Shown: piece after piece, positions 10,001-19,095 of the stretch
Layout: the number at the start of each line of letters is the position of its first letter
Position numbering within the stretch: the stretch's first letter is position 1
Position numbers and translations under genes: made by a program
Notes under the pieces: model-generated
Database searches by the model: none
Told to the model about the DNA's origin: nothing
What the model saw: only the letters and a program-made list of their open reading frames with translations
Source: Collinsella sp.
GTDB taxonomy: Bacteria > Actinomycetota > Coriobacteriia > Coriobacteriales > Coriobacteriaceae
NCBI GenBank assembly: GCA_019414045.1
Contig: DXMW01000031.1
Location: 155,712-219,711, forward strand
Length of the DNA stretch: 64,000 nucleotides
Reading direction: 5' to 3'

Positions 10001-10877
10001 CGACCTTGGCGTTCATGCCGATGCACATGATGACGTCCTGCACGGGAGCGTCCTCGCGGCGCAGGTAGTGGAAGTCGTTGGTGGCGATGACCTTGACGCC
10101 TACCTGCTTGGCGATGTCGATGAGCGTGCGGTCCATCTGCTCATCGGTCAGGCCGTTGTCGGTGGTGATGCCGTGTTCCTGGATCTCGATATAAAAGTCG
10201 CCAGGTTCGAAGGTATCACGGAAGGTCTCGGCCCACTTGATGGCGCCCTCCATGTCACCGCGGTCGATGTATTTGGGAATGATGCCCGCGATGCAGGCGC
10301 TGGTGCAGATCATGCCCTTGGCGTGGCGGCGCAGGTTGTCGAGCGTCACGCGGGGCTTGTAGTAAAAGCCCTGCACGGCTGCCTCGGAGACCGTCTGCAT
10401 CAGGTTGACGTAGCCCTCCTGGTCCTTGGCCAGAAGGATCATGTGGTAGAGCTCGGGCTTATGGTCGCGAGCAAGGGTCTCGTCCGGCGTAAAGTAGACC
10501 TCGCAGCCAAAGATGGGCTTGATGACCAGAGGCGGCTTGAGCTCGTCGATGTTGCCCTTCTCGTCCCACATGGCCATGTCCTTCACATACTGGGCATGCT
10601 CGCGCGGGTTTTCCTCGGAATCGGGCTCCACCAGCTCGTCGCGGCGATCCTTTTCCAAAAAGGCCTTGTCGTGACTCCAGGTTTTGTACTCAGGCGTGTT
10701 GTGGTTGACGGCGTCGCAGGCCAGCGCCAGGTCGGGCACGCCATACATGTAGCCGTGGTCGGTAATGGCGACGGCGGGCATGCCCAGCTCTACGGCGCGA
10801 TTGACCATATCCTGGATACGGGTTGCGCCGTCGAGCATGGAGAAGACAGTGTGATTGTGCAGATGGACGAATGCCAT
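7074..10877 (-). CDS. dnaE: DNA polymerase III alpha subunit
   Basis: Replicative DNA polymerase of the C family (1267 aa). The N-terminal PHP domain opens FVHLHNHTVFSMLDG. The palm carries the catalytic aspartates in PDIDMDFDDERR. A helix-hairpin-helix region precedes an OB fold (GIVQLEDMEGEATVVVFP, about 1120) and a short C-terminal domain. Length and order match DnaE1, so this is likely the main replicase. No epsilon exonuclease is fused. The gene ends 28 nt before the helicase start; its upstream region carries a family-B palindrome shared with the 3' end of addA. Confidence 0.97.
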   Translation of the reverse strand: MAFVHLHNHTVFSMLDGATRIQDMVNRAVELGMPAVAITDHGYMYGVPDLALACDAVNHNTPEYKTWSHDKAFLEKDRRDELVEPDSEENPREHAQYVKDMAMWDEKGNIDELKPPLVIKPIFGCEVYFTPDETLARDHKPELYHMILLAKDQEGYVNLMQTVSEAAVQGFYYKPRVTLDNLRRHAKGMICTSACIAGIIPKYIDRGDMEGAIKWAETFRDTFEPGDFYIEIQEHGITTDNGLTDEQMDRTLIDIAKQVGVKVIATNDFHYLRREDAPVQDVIMCIGMNAKVDDPNRMRMTGSEFYMKTEEEMRAMFPYCPEACDNTLEIADKCYVELDWDSIILPRFPLLDPGETHESQFRRECEKGLRQHYGDDWATREIGGVNIKERFEYEYKVICDKGFAAYFLIVAEYVQWAKDNGIGVGPGRGSAAGAIVAYAMNITAFDPLENGLMFERFLSPQRTEMPDIDMDFDDERRLEVVEHVRQLYGPEKVTHVITYSTIKAKQAINDAARVLDYPVYMGQRLSKMVSSDPKVKLKQVLDKQPGKEDLFNPDFAEAYKKDDDARRIIDTALSIEGLTRGEGVHACAVLICRDPVNEHVPTKLDTKGGVEITQYEGHTVADMGLLKMDFLGLRTLTVISKAKANIKKNFGIDIKEEEIPFDDPEIFKLMGSGHTAGVFQVESAGMTATIKNMKPTEYKHVVALIALYRPGPLGAGMVSSYINRMNGKEPAVSYDDRLDDILGETYGTMVYQEQVMLISVEMCGFSKGESDSRIRKPVAKKKIKLLTSTVLHWEDGSDETTYDHWMNGAIKNNYTREVAQKIWDDVLEFASYAFNKSHSAGYAILVMQTAWLKAHYPHEYMAAVLTSYTGKTDKIVHYVSACRHDGIPVLSPDVNESGTEFTATKEGVRFGLAGIRGVGTGVAQAIIAEREAGGPFKTLHDFVERVDSSQANRRVIESLIKAGAFDSTGYPRRQMMHFVDKNNPENIIDAAVKRQKDRASGQTSFFDMFGDVEGSGFEVSVPDPDGQEWDRHLKLSQEKEVLGIYVSDHPLRPFEYALAKARDFSFSQIDTGYEVQNPTGGTINQEIPEGKALWWAGMVSSVSKRVTKNGDPMGIVQLEDMEGEATVVVFPKTYKEAEGYLYGEVDPETGAQLSDAFVRIKGKLERSDRGDQIIAQEIVPLELNEENNKPKVFEVMVPNSRFSQGNMARLATVLTANPGGDRVEIFIEQVDGRVLRAEVPAKVNARSIPLLAEAKAIVGNQGRVTVI

Positions 10878-10978
10878 GTGATGAGCTCCGATGCGGGTTC
10901 GTGTTCTGACTGAACGATTTTACCGCACGGCGCGGACAGCACCCGAACCTAGCCAAACCCACACGGCTCCCCTTGCAA

Positions 10979-11041
10979 TTGCGGTGGAATACGGACTGTT
11001 TGGCGGCTTTTTTGGCCAAAACAGTCCGTATTCCACCGCAA
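10979..11041. repeat. family-B intergenic palindrome, copy B1
   Basis: Two perfectly complementary 23-nt arms (10979-11001 and 11019-11041), beginning TTGCGGTGGAATACGG, flank a 17-nt T-rich loop. It sits between the addA stop (12 nt away) and dnaE. Unlike B2-B4, whose left arm reads GTGAAATAGGG, both arms here match the right-arm sequence, as if homogenised. Confidence 0.9.
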
Positions 11042-11052
11042 GTTATTGAGGG

Positions 11053-14000
11053 CTAGAGATTGTAGGTGACTACTTGAGGTTCGGCGGGTTCGACGAAGAT
11101 GGCTGAATCCGGCTGCTCCACGCGGACGAACTTGACCGTCACAGCCTCAAAGCCTGCCTTGTGCAACACATCGGCGTAGACGCGCGCCTGCAGGGCGTGC
11201 TTCCCCTGCAGCTGTTCCGGCGTCTCGTCCGGCGTGCCGCCCGTCTTGTAGTCGATGACCAGCGCGCGCGACGGATCGGCCGGGTTCGTCGCCAAAGCGT
11301 CGATGGCGCCTTCGGCATATGCACCGTAGCGAGCGATGTCCTCCTCCTCGCAGCCCAGCGAAAAGAACGGCACCTCGGCACGGATACACGGCCACGCGAG
11401 CAGCTCGGCACGAACAGCCGACTTGAGCCAGCGGTCCAGGGCAACGTCGAAGCGTTCGCGCTGCTCCGGCGTCAGGCACCACAGGCGCGCCAGCGCATCG
11501 GCACGCTCAGCGGGCAGCGTATCGGCACCCATCTCGATGAGCCACTGGCAGGCGGCGTGGAAGGCCGAGCCCAGCGCCATGGGATTGCCGGCGGGCTCGA
11601 CAGCGGCCACGTCTGCATCCGTCATCTCCGAGCCATCCGACTCTGCATCATCGCCTGCCTCGTCCATGGGAACACAAGTCTCGGCGGCACGGTCTTCCGT
11701 CTCGGCATGGAGTGCCGCGGCGATTGACGAGTAGCTATACGAGTCACGCATCGGATACGGACAGATGCCCATGCGCACGCCCACCGTCTGGGGATACACG
11801 AGCTCAAACGAATCGGGCTCGGGGTCGGCGGGGCCGGGAACGACAGTGTGAACATCCTCGCCGGCGCCTTTCGCCTCCACATCACCGCGAACGAGCCTTC
11901 CCTCGGCATCCAGCGAAGCGTTAGCCTCAAACGCTTGCTCGCCAAAGGTAAAGTCCGCCAGCGAGATAAGCTCGTAGTCGCCCGGCTTGGAGTTGTCGAA
12001 CACCAGGCGGTCGGCATCGAGCTGCGGCAAGGCCTGTGCGTCGGTCGGCAAAATACGACGCAGCACGTCGTAGGTCAAATCGGTCTCGACGTCGAAGGTC
12101 GGCGCACACAGCTTGCCACGGCTCACGCCGGCATCCATCGCCAAGATCACCAGCTCGCGCGCACGCGTCATGGCAACATAGAGCAAGCGGGCCCGCTCCT
12201 CGAGCGAAAGCTGCAGGTCATCGTTGCGCAGGCGAGCAAATGCCTCGGCGGGAGAACCCGTCGCACAGACGTCCTCCATGAGCTCCGGCGGCAACCATAG
12301 CGACGTGCCCTTGCCCTTAAACGCATGCTCAAACTGCTTTTTAACATCGTCGCCCTTCACAAAGGTTCCGTCGGCGAGCTTAACGCCGTCGAAGCGTGCC
12401 GGCAGTGCCACGACCTGCGCTCCGCCCTCGACGCGACCCATCTGTGCCGCACCCGAGGACTTACGCACGCCAAAGCACTCCGCGACCGCCACGACCGGAT
12501 ATTCCAGACCCTTGGAGGCGTGCACCGTCATGATGCGCACCGCGCCGTCACCCTCCTCGTTGAGCGCGCCCGGGGCTTCCTTGCCCGCCAGGAAGCGGTC
12601 AAAGGCCAGCGCAATGGAGCGCGGCGAGTTACCGAACTCGGCCTCGGCCTCGGCCACGGCGTCGAGCGCCTTGAGCACGTTGGCGGCGATGGCCTTGCCC
12701 TCGGGACCACGCTGCGCCAGACGCACGAACCAGCCCGAAGCGTTGACCACGTCGCGCGCGATGGCAGCGAACGAATCGCGGCCCACGCGACGAAGCGCAT
12801 ACCGCAGCACCTCGCGGGCGCGCGTCACGAGCGGCAAGTCTTGCAAACCCGGCACGTCGAAATCGCTCATGATGCCCGCGTCGATATTCCGGCGCGAGGT
12901 CTCCCCCGTCTCGCTATCGAGCTTGGTCGCCAGCGCCAGGAACTCCTGGGCGCCCAGCGCAAACATCGGTGATGCCAGCAGCGGCATAAGGCCCTGCGCC
13001 GTATCGGCCGGATTGGCGAGCGCACAAACCAGGGCGCGCACCGTCTGCACCTCGGCGGCTTGAGCAAAGACCGAGCCGCCCGCGATAACGCAGTCGAGCC
13101 CCTGGTCGCGGAAGGCCTGGGCGTAGACGTCGGCGTTGGTCATGCGGCCCAGCAGCAGCACCATGCCGCCCTGGGGCTGGCCGGCATCGGCAAGCGCACG
13201 GAATCGCTCGGCGATCGCACGGGCCTTAGCCTGTGTACGCTCCTGCATGCTGCCGCCGGCAACAAAGAGGGCCTGGCGACGCGAGGCGTCTGCCACCAGC
13301 GTGTCCTTGCGGCCGTCGCTCGCCTCAAGATCCAAAAAGCCCTGCATCAGGCCGCCGTCGTCGCCATCAAAGACGCGGGCCACATAGCGCAGCACCTCGT
13401 CGTGGCTGCGGAAGTTGCGCACGAGCTTGACGAGCTCGCCAGCAGGGGCGTCGGCCACGGCAGTCGCCTCGGGCGCGGCAGACGAGCCCACCTTGCGCTC
13501 CTGGCGACGGAACACCTCGACCTCGGCACCACGGAAGCGATAAATCGACTGCTGCGCATCGCCCACGGTACACAGCGCACGCTCCCCCGCACCCGTCAGA
13601 TAGCGAATCAAATCGACCTGCATCTGGTCGGTATCCTGGAACTCGTCGATCATGACCATCTTAAAGCGGCCCTCGTATGCCGCTCGGATGGCCGGGTAAT
13701 CGCGCAGGGCCTCGTAGGCCATGCGCAGCAGGTCGTTATTATCGAGGGCGGACTGGGCAGCCTTCAGCGCGCGATACTCGGCCTCGACGGAACGGGCCAG
13801 GCCCACCAGCGCATCGAGCGCCGGGCCGCCGCAGGCAAGTACGATATTGACAAACGTATCGGCGGCCTCGGCCTTGAGCAGCTCGACCTGCTCCTTAGGG
13901 AATGCTTTGCTCGCGCGCGGCATGGTGCATGACATCATGAGTCGCGCCGCATCGACCATGGTCTTGTCGCTCGCCTCGAACGCGTCGATGGCATCGAGCG

Positions 14001-14685
14001 CCGCCTGCGCCTTCTCGGTCGAGGCCTTGCTTGCGCCCAGCGCCGCGCGATAGGCATCGGCGAGTGCCGAGGTATCGGCCTGGCCGCGCGCCACGCGCAC
14101 GTCGTCCATACCGCCCGGCAACTGGCTCGACAGCTCCAGCAGGTCGCGCACCAGACCCTTGATGGTCGTACCGCCGCCAAAGGAACCGCCCTCGCCCGCC
14201 ATGGGATACCAGGCATAGAGGGCCTTGAGCGATGCCGCGAGCTCGGGGGCGGCATCGGGTGCCGTCGCGCGACCCAGCACATGCTCAACAGCCTGATCCA
14301 TGAGCTCGTCGGTATCGGTGAGCACCGTGAACTCGGGGTCGATGCCCAGCTCCAGCGCGTGCGCGCGCAGGATACGCGAGCACATGCCGTGAATGGTCGA
14401 GATCCACGCGTCGTCGACGGTCAGGGCTTCCTCGTCCATGCCCTCGTCGATAAGCGCACGGCGCACGCGGTCGCGAATCTCGGCCGCGGCATCCTTGGTA
14501 AAGGTGATGGCGAGCACCTGGTCCAGATGCTCGACGAACGGACCGGACTCGGGCGAGAGCGCGTAGACGATGCGGCGCGTGAGGGTAAAGGTCTTGCCCG
14601 AACCGGCGCCCGCCGAGACAAACAGCGGACGGTCGAGCGTTTTGACGATCTGCAGCTGTTGCGGCATCAAAGTCGAAAGATCCAT
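11053..14685 (-). CDS. addA: ATP-dependent helicase/nuclease subunit A (AddA)
   Basis: AddA is the UvrD-type 3'-5' helicase and nuclease subunit of the AddAB enzyme that processes double-strand ends before RecA loading. In its 1210 aa, Walker A is AGAGSGKT (residues 25-32), followed by DEFQDTD and a RecB-like nuclease motif LVIDYKTGGTPDETPEQLQGK near residue 1150. The C-terminal helicase motif HASKGLEYPVV is also present. addA starts 3 nt after the addB stop, so the two form an operon. The 3' end abuts a family-B palindrome and no ordinary terminator is visible. Confidence 0.95.
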   Translation of the reverse strand: MDLSTLMPQQLQIVKTLDRPLFVSAGAGSGKTFTLTRRIVYALSPESGPFVEHLDQVLAITFTKDAAAEIRDRVRRALIDEGMDEEALTVDDAWISTIHGMCSRILRAHALELGIDPEFTVLTDTDELMDQAVEHVLGRATAPDAAPELAASLKALYAWYPMAGEGGSFGGGTTIKGLVRDLLELSSQLPGGMDDVRVARGQADTSALADAYRAALGASKASTEKAQAALDAIDAFEASDKTMVDAARLMMSCTMPRASKAFPKEQVELLKAEAADTFVNIVLACGGPALDALVGLARSVEAEYRALKAAQSALDNNDLLRMAYEALRDYPAIRAAYEGRFKMVMIDEFQDTDQMQVDLIRYLTGAGERALCTVGDAQQSIYRFRGAEVEVFRRQERKVGSSAAPEATAVADAPAGELVKLVRNFRSHDEVLRYVARVFDGDDGGLMQGFLDLEASDGRKDTLVADASRRQALFVAGGSMQERTQAKARAIAERFRALADAGQPQGGMVLLLGRMTNADVYAQAFRDQGLDCVIAGGSVFAQAAEVQTVRALVCALANPADTAQGLMPLLASPMFALGAQEFLALATKLDSETGETSRRNIDAGIMSDFDVPGLQDLPLVTRAREVLRYALRRVGRDSFAAIARDVVNASGWFVRLAQRGPEGKAIAANVLKALDAVAEAEAEFGNSPRSIALAFDRFLAGKEAPGALNEEGDGAVRIMTVHASKGLEYPVVAVAECFGVRKSSGAAQMGRVEGGAQVVALPARFDGVKLADGTFVKGDDVKKQFEHAFKGKGTSLWLPPELMEDVCATGSPAEAFARLRNDDLQLSLEERARLLYVAMTRARELVILAMDAGVSRGKLCAPTFDVETDLTYDVLRRILPTDAQALPQLDADRLVFDNSKPGDYELISLADFTFGEQAFEANASLDAEGRLVRGDVEAKGAGEDVHTVVPGPADPEPDSFELVYPQTVGVRMGICPYPMRDSYSYSSIAAALHAETEDRAAETCVPMDEAGDDAESDGSEMTDADVAAVEPAGNPMALGSAFHAACQWLIEMGADTLPAERADALARLWCLTPEQRERFDVALDRWLKSAVRAELLAWPCIRAEVPFFSLGCEEEDIARYGAYAEGAIDALATNPADPSRALVIDYKTGGTPDETPEQLQGKHALQARVYADVLHKAGFEAVTVKFVRVEQPDSAIFVEPAEPQVVTYNL

Positions 14686-14688
14686 GGT

Positions 14689-17600
14689 CTACACGTCCCT
14701 CCTTACAAACGTTCCTTCGTGGTTATACGAGCAGCGGGCATGCGCGGCCTGCGTCGACGCCGGGTCGACAGCAGCGACGTTGCCCGCCTCGAGCTCGCGC
14801 AGGCGCTCGGCGATGCCGGCCTCCACGCGGTCGAGCAGCGCATCGAAGTCCATGTTGCCGCCCTCGCCGGGGAAACCTTTCTTAAGGCCCGGGATGCGAC
14901 CGTCGCCGCGCTCTTCCTCGAGTAGCTCGGCGCTCGCGGCACCGCGCAACGCCGGCTTACCGCCCTTGGTCGAAAAGTAGAGCGCCGCGCGGGTGTCCAA
15001 ATCCAGCGCCCGGCGCATGGCCTGCGCATAGATAAGCGTCTGGGTATGGGGCGGCAGCCACCGCGGATCGTCGATGGGCGCCGTGCCCGATTCCTCGTCG
15101 CGCACCGTAGGGTCGGCGAGCTTAAACTCCTCAACGCCCGTGCGGTGCTTGTAGTCGATCACGACGGCGCGGTTCTCGGCATCCACATCCACGCGGTCGA
15201 TGCGCCCGCCGAGCGGCCAGCCGGCATACTCAACGTTAAGATCGTTAAAGGCAAACTCAAGGTAGCGCGGAGCAAAAGGAGTCAGCGCCTCGGCTTCATA
15301 GGCAAGCACGCCCTCCAGCTGCGGCAGAATCTCGGCTACCTGGCGCTCCTCCACCGGAGAGAGCGGCACGAGCGGGCCCTCGTTGCCACGCTTGGAAGCA
15401 TGCTCGGCCAAAGTCTCGTCAAAGACCTCGCGCAGCAGCTCCTGAGCACGTGGCAGGTTCTCGGGTGTCACGCGTTCCACGCCCTCCTGGGGCAGACGGG
15501 CGTGCAGGTGTTCCAGCACGTCGTGGACAAAGTTGCCCTTCTCCATATTGCCAAAGCCGGCGTCGATCGACTGGGGTTTCACGCGGTACGAGACGAACCA
15601 GCATAGCGGGCAGGTCGAATAGGCCTCGATCTGCGAGGCAGACGTCAGGCGCGGCACCAGCGGCGCATCCTCGCCCTCGCCATCGCGACGGCGCAGGACC
15701 AGATACGGAATGGCTTCATCGCTCAGATGCTGAGGAGCTTCGCAGGTCACGCGCTCGCGCCTAAGACCTTCGCCTGCCGCGGGATCAAAATCGGCGACGA
15801 TACCGCCCTCGCCCACGCACGCAACCTTGACGGCGCCAGCGGCCTCGGCATGCGCCCGCAGCTCGGTCCATACGGCTGCCGGGTAGCACTCGCGTGCCTG
15901 GCGATCGTGCGTCACGCGGGCGAGCGCGACCGGACCGCTCGCCGCCTGCATTGCACGGCCAAAGCGCACGCGCAGCAGGGCGGCGGGCTCCAAAGACACG
16001 CCGTCGCGGCGCAGCGCGGCCGTCAGCGTGGCCAGCGGACCCTCTTCGTGCGAAAGCGGATAGCTGTCCAGGTCGACATCGGCAAACAGCACGGCATCGT
16101 AGCTGCCGGGGCGCAGAACCGCCGCATCGGCAAGCGAAGCAAAGCGAACCTGGGCACGCGGCGCGCGGTCTACCTCGTAGGTCTCGTAATCGTATGCAGT
16201 GCTGCGCTTGTCCACCTTGGTTCGAACGCCATCGAGAACCGGTACGGTCGCGGCCTGTGACACGTCGAGCGCGCGAGCATCATTCATAAGGATGTCGATG
16301 ACATGGCGCAGCAGGGCCACCTCCGCCTGGCGACGGGCTTGGCCATCCAAGCTGCCCAGCGAGCGATCGGGCAACGCCTCGGCAACGGCAAGCATGGCCT
16401 TGAGCGCCGTCACGGGCTTGTCACGCCACAGCGCCTGGAACACGTCCGAGACCACACACGGCACATTCTTAAACCAGTTTTCGTCGCTCGCCGCCTTGCG
16501 CGCGCCCCTCACCTGGCCCTGAACGCTCTGCAGCAGGCTCTTAACGCCCGCGGTAGTCTTGCTGCGCGAGAGACGCATATTCTTATCGAAGGTACGGGCA
16601 TTGACGGCATCAGCGCCCGAAAGCGGACTGTAGATCCAGTCGGTAAGCTCCGGCGCGGGCCACCACTCGGTCTTTGACGCCATGCCCTCATCGGCGGCTT
16701 TCATACGCTCGATCAGGTTGGCGAGCGCCGTAAACTGCCTGCCTGCGATGGACTGGGAAAACGCCGTGAACTCAGTCGTCTCGGCTGCAATGTGACGCGC
16801 CGCCAAACGGGCAGCGAGTTCGCCGAACAGCTGGGGCGTCCGGGCGGACACCACGAGCACGCGCACGGGATCGGCAGGTGCGGAGGCGGCATCGTTGACC
16901 TTGGACTCCTCGTGCGCTTTCACCATCTTATCGATGACGTCCGCATAGACATGAGCACGGGCATGGGGGCCGGCGACCTCAATAAAGGCAGGCTGAGCGG
17001 CGGTCCCGCAAGCGGCATCAGACGCGCCGACACCCTCCCCTAGCGGCGCGATCTCAAACAACACATCGCGGGCATCAAATGCCGCGGCAAGCTCCTCGCG
17101 CATCGCCGCCTGCTCGCGGGCAAGCAGCACGACGACCTCTCCCCCATTGTTCGCCACGGCAGACAGCAGCTCGAGCAGGCCGTGCGTAAACGACGTGACA
17201 CCGCGCACGCATACGGCGCGGGTGCACGCCGGCAGGTTATCGGCCAGGGTACCGGCCATAATGTCAGCTGCCTCGCAGGGCTCGACCATATCTCGACGGT
17301 CCAAACCGCCCGCGTAGGCGCGCAAAAGCTCGAACACACGAGCCTCGGCGTCGCTCTTGGGATCGGGCTGAGCGGCGGCATCACGGCAGCGTTCGTCGCC
17401 CGCCCCCGCCACACCCGGCAGCACGTCGCGGGCCATGCGCGCGAGCATGCGCACTGTGCCCTGGCTGCGCGAAAGCGGTTGCAGGTCGGAATCATCGAGA
17501 CGCGTGACCATGTCCGAAAACAGCATCTGGCGTTGCAGGTTGTCGACGAAACCGCGTCCGTCGCCCAAAAGCTCCCAAAGCGAGCGAAGCCACGACGAAG

Positions 17601-17787
17601 GCGTCTTGTAGTCGATACCCAGCGAAACGCCGGCTCCCGCCGCATCATGACGGCACAGGTCGAGCTCGGCAAACGTTGGTGCCAGCAGCACGGCGCGCCC
17701 GTGGCGGGCGATAAGGTCGGCAAGCAGCGCCGACTCGGCATCGCTCAAATCCGTGCCGGCATTGGTGGTATAGATTCGAACAGGCAT
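14689..17787 (-). CDS. addB: AddB-like helicase/nuclease subunit, PD-(D/E)XK nuclease
   Basis: Partner of AddA (1032 aa). The N-terminal half is a degenerate UvrD-like region with no clear Walker A. The C-terminal third is a RecB-family nuclease: YSTCPLCWFVSYRV, NFVHDVLEHLH, then the catalytic VIDYKHRTG at about 905. Firmicute AddB holds a 4Fe-4S cluster with one Cys before and three after the nuclease. Here only CPLC before and one Cys near the end (ARCSYNHEG) are seen, so the cluster is probably absent or altered. First gene of the addB-addA pair. Confidence 0.88.
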   Translation of the reverse strand: MPVRIYTTNAGTDLSDAESALLADLIARHGRAVLLAPTFAELDLCRHDAAGAGVSLGIDYKTPSSWLRSLWELLGDGRGFVDNLQRQMLFSDMVTRLDDSDLQPLSRSQGTVRMLARMARDVLPGVAGAGDERCRDAAAQPDPKSDAEARVFELLRAYAGGLDRRDMVEPCEAADIMAGTLADNLPACTRAVCVRGVTSFTHGLLELLSAVANNGGEVVVLLAREQAAMREELAAAFDARDVLFEIAPLGEGVGASDAACGTAAQPAFIEVAGPHARAHVYADVIDKMVKAHEESKVNDAASAPADPVRVLVVSARTPQLFGELAARLAARHIAAETTEFTAFSQSIAGRQFTALANLIERMKAADEGMASKTEWWPAPELTDWIYSPLSGADAVNARTFDKNMRLSRSKTTAGVKSLLQSVQGQVRGARKAASDENWFKNVPCVVSDVFQALWRDKPVTALKAMLAVAEALPDRSLGSLDGQARRQAEVALLRHVIDILMNDARALDVSQAATVPVLDGVRTKVDKRSTAYDYETYEVDRAPRAQVRFASLADAAVLRPGSYDAVLFADVDLDSYPLSHEEGPLATLTAALRRDGVSLEPAALLRVRFGRAMQAASGPVALARVTHDRQARECYPAAVWTELRAHAEAAGAVKVACVGEGGIVADFDPAAGEGLRRERVTCEAPQHLSDEAIPYLVLRRRDGEGEDAPLVPRLTSASQIEAYSTCPLCWFVSYRVKPQSIDAGFGNMEKGNFVHDVLEHLHARLPQEGVERVTPENLPRAQELLREVFDETLAEHASKRGNEGPLVPLSPVEERQVAEILPQLEGVLAYEAEALTPFAPRYLEFAFNDLNVEYAGWPLGGRIDRVDVDAENRAVVIDYKHRTGVEEFKLADPTVRDEESGTAPIDDPRWLPPHTQTLIYAQAMRRALDLDTRAALYFSTKGGKPALRGAASAELLEEERGDGRIPGLKKGFPGEGGNMDFDALLDRVEAGIAERLRELEAGNVAAVDPASTQAAHARCSYNHEGTFVRRDV

Positions 17788-17869
17788 GGTCCTCCGCTCA
17801 AACTGTTCGCAATAATCAATGCATCCATCCTACCCGCCCAAGCGGACACATTGCCACCGCAGCTCCATC

Positions 17870-17902
17870 TTTTGGTACAAAGCAACCTGACCCCAACGCA
17901 CC
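17870..17902. repeat. diverged family-C sequence
   Basis: TTTTGGTACAAAGCAACCTG followed by ACCCCAACGCACCA resembles the C elements at 35488 and 41412 (TTGGTGCAGATTgACCTG, TTTGCACCA). Arms pair poorly, so this is a weak or decayed copy. Confidence 0.4.
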
Positions 17903-17920
17903 AGCCGATTGCGGGCATAT

Positions 17921-17947
17921 AAAAACCGCCCCCGGAGGAGCGGTTTT
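17921..17947 (-). terminator. intrinsic terminator of the yerC-like gene
   Basis: On the minus strand AAAACCGCTCC-TCC-GGGGGCGG is followed by TTTTTA. It begins 24 nt after the stop codon of the TrpR-like gene. Confidence 0.85.
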
Positions 17948-17970
17948 GTACAATTCGTTTTTGGCGCAGC

Positions 17971-18270
17971 CTATTCGCCATCCTCCAGTTTAATGAGGAT
18001 CTTGCGGTAGCCACCGTACTCGCCGTTGAGCGCCTTTGAAACACGGCTCACCGTGGTGGACGAAGCGCCGGTACGGGCCTGAACCTCGACATAGGGCTCG
18101 CCCTCGTCCAGGTAACGCGCAACCTGCAGGCGCTGAGAAAGATCGCAAATCTCGCGCGGTGTGCAGATATCGGTTAAAAACGCCTGGATATCGTTCTCGT
18201 CGTCCAAAAGACTAAATGCGTGGACCAGCTGCTTGACATCAGGCCTATCAAACATGTTCTCGATATTCAT
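17971..18270 (-). CDS. YerC/YecD family TrpR-related regulator
   Basis: A 99-aa helix-turn-helix protein of the TrpR superfamily YerC group. Visible features are the family core TDICTPREICDLSQRLQVARYL and the recognition region TGASSTTVSRVSKALNGEYGGYRKIL. Such proteins are small DNA-binding dimers; the effector is not established. It is transcribed alone, convergent with nothing, and ends in a strong terminator. It lies just upstream of addB on the same strand, but the terminator separates them, so co-regulation is unlikely. Confidence 0.9.
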   Translation of the reverse strand: MNIENMFDRPDVKQLVHAFSLLDDENDIQAFLTDICTPREICDLSQRLQVARYLDEGEPYVEVQARTGASSTTVSRVSKALNGEYGGYRKILIKLEDGE

Positions 18271-18595
18271 CGATCACCGCCAAACCCGCCAAAAGGCATC
18301 GAAGTTGATACTGACATCGGGCATCGTTCGCCCGTTCTATGCAATAAAACTAATGCATGGGGCATTTGCCCGTAGCAGTGTAGCACACCACTAAACTAAA
18401 GCGGCAAGACTCTCTGTCAGCGGCACGTTTTTCAAGACGAACGCCGCTTAGAAACCGAATGCGCACGTAAGCTCCACGAATATTTGAGACAATGGGCGCC
18501 CAAACACCGCGGCGCGCCCGCGCAACCATCCAAGTCGCCGCCGCAAGCCGCTTCACGCGACGTCAGCAACCCCGGCGCAAGAAAGGATTCACGCC
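18271..18595. other. divergent intergenic region, no gene seen
   Basis: This 325-nt stretch separates the leftward TrpR-like gene from the rightward holin-like gene and must hold both promoters. TACACT on the minus strand near 18379 is a possible -10 for the regulator. I see no coding frame with a supported start. Confidence 0.5.
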
Positions 18596-18961
18596 ATGCG
18601 CTTTATGCTTAACTGGCTCTTCACCTCGATCGCCATCGCGATCGCCACGTTCCTCGTCCCCGGTATCCAACCCTTCGGCTTTGCCGAGGCCTGGGTCTGC
18701 TTTGCCTTTGTGGGACTGTTCCTCAACATCGTCGATTCGTTCGTCAAACCGTTCCTCACGGTCATCTCGCTGCCGCTCACGATCATTACGCTCGGCATTT
18801 TCCAGCTCGTGCTCAACAGCTTTATGCTGGAGCTCGCCAGCTACCTGTCGGTCAACCTGTTGGGCGTCGGCATCTCCATCGCCGGCTTTGGCTCGGCCTT
18901 TATGGGCAGCATCCTAGTGTCCATCATGCGCAGCATCCTCGATAGTATTGCCGAAGAGTAG
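18596..18961 (+). CDS. phage holin family (Pfam Phage_holin_4_2) membrane protein
   Basis: A 121-aa integral membrane protein with four hydrophobic segments: about 5-25, 30-50, 55-75 and 88-110. Its pattern (NWLFTSIAIAIATFLVPGI; NIVDSFVKPFLTVISLPLTIITLG) matches the widespread chromosomal family named for similarity to phage holins. No lysin or phage gene is nearby, so lysis is not implied and the function is unknown. GAAAGGA precedes the ATG. It is monocistronic and closed by a strong terminator. Confidence 0.85.
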   Translation: MRFMLNWLFTSIAIAIATFLVPGIQPFGFAEAWVCFAFVGLFLNIVDSFVKPFLTVISLPLTIITLGIFQLVLNSFMLELASYLSVNLLGVGISIAGFGSAFMGSILVSIMRSILDSIAEE

Positions 18962-18997
18962 AACGCCCCCGACGCACAAACGCATCGGACCAAATCA

Positions 18998-19027
18998 AAG
19001 GCCGCCCATCGCAAAATGGGCGGCCTT
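18998..19027 (+). terminator. intrinsic terminator of the holin-like gene
   Basis: AAGGCCGCCCAT-cgcaaa-ATGGGCGGCCTT is a perfect 12-bp stem, followed by GTCATTT. It could also act for the leftward Rrf2 gene, which ends at 19096. Confidence 0.85.
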
Positions 19028-19095
19028 GTCATTTGCCAAGCCTCAGAGGGCAGGAAAATCTACCATTTCTGCCCCGTCCCCAATAGCAGGTGGGG

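Noticed and set aside
18596..18961. Prophage lysis gene
   Set aside because: The holin-like family is common on chromosomes and no endolysin, structural or integrase gene is nearby.
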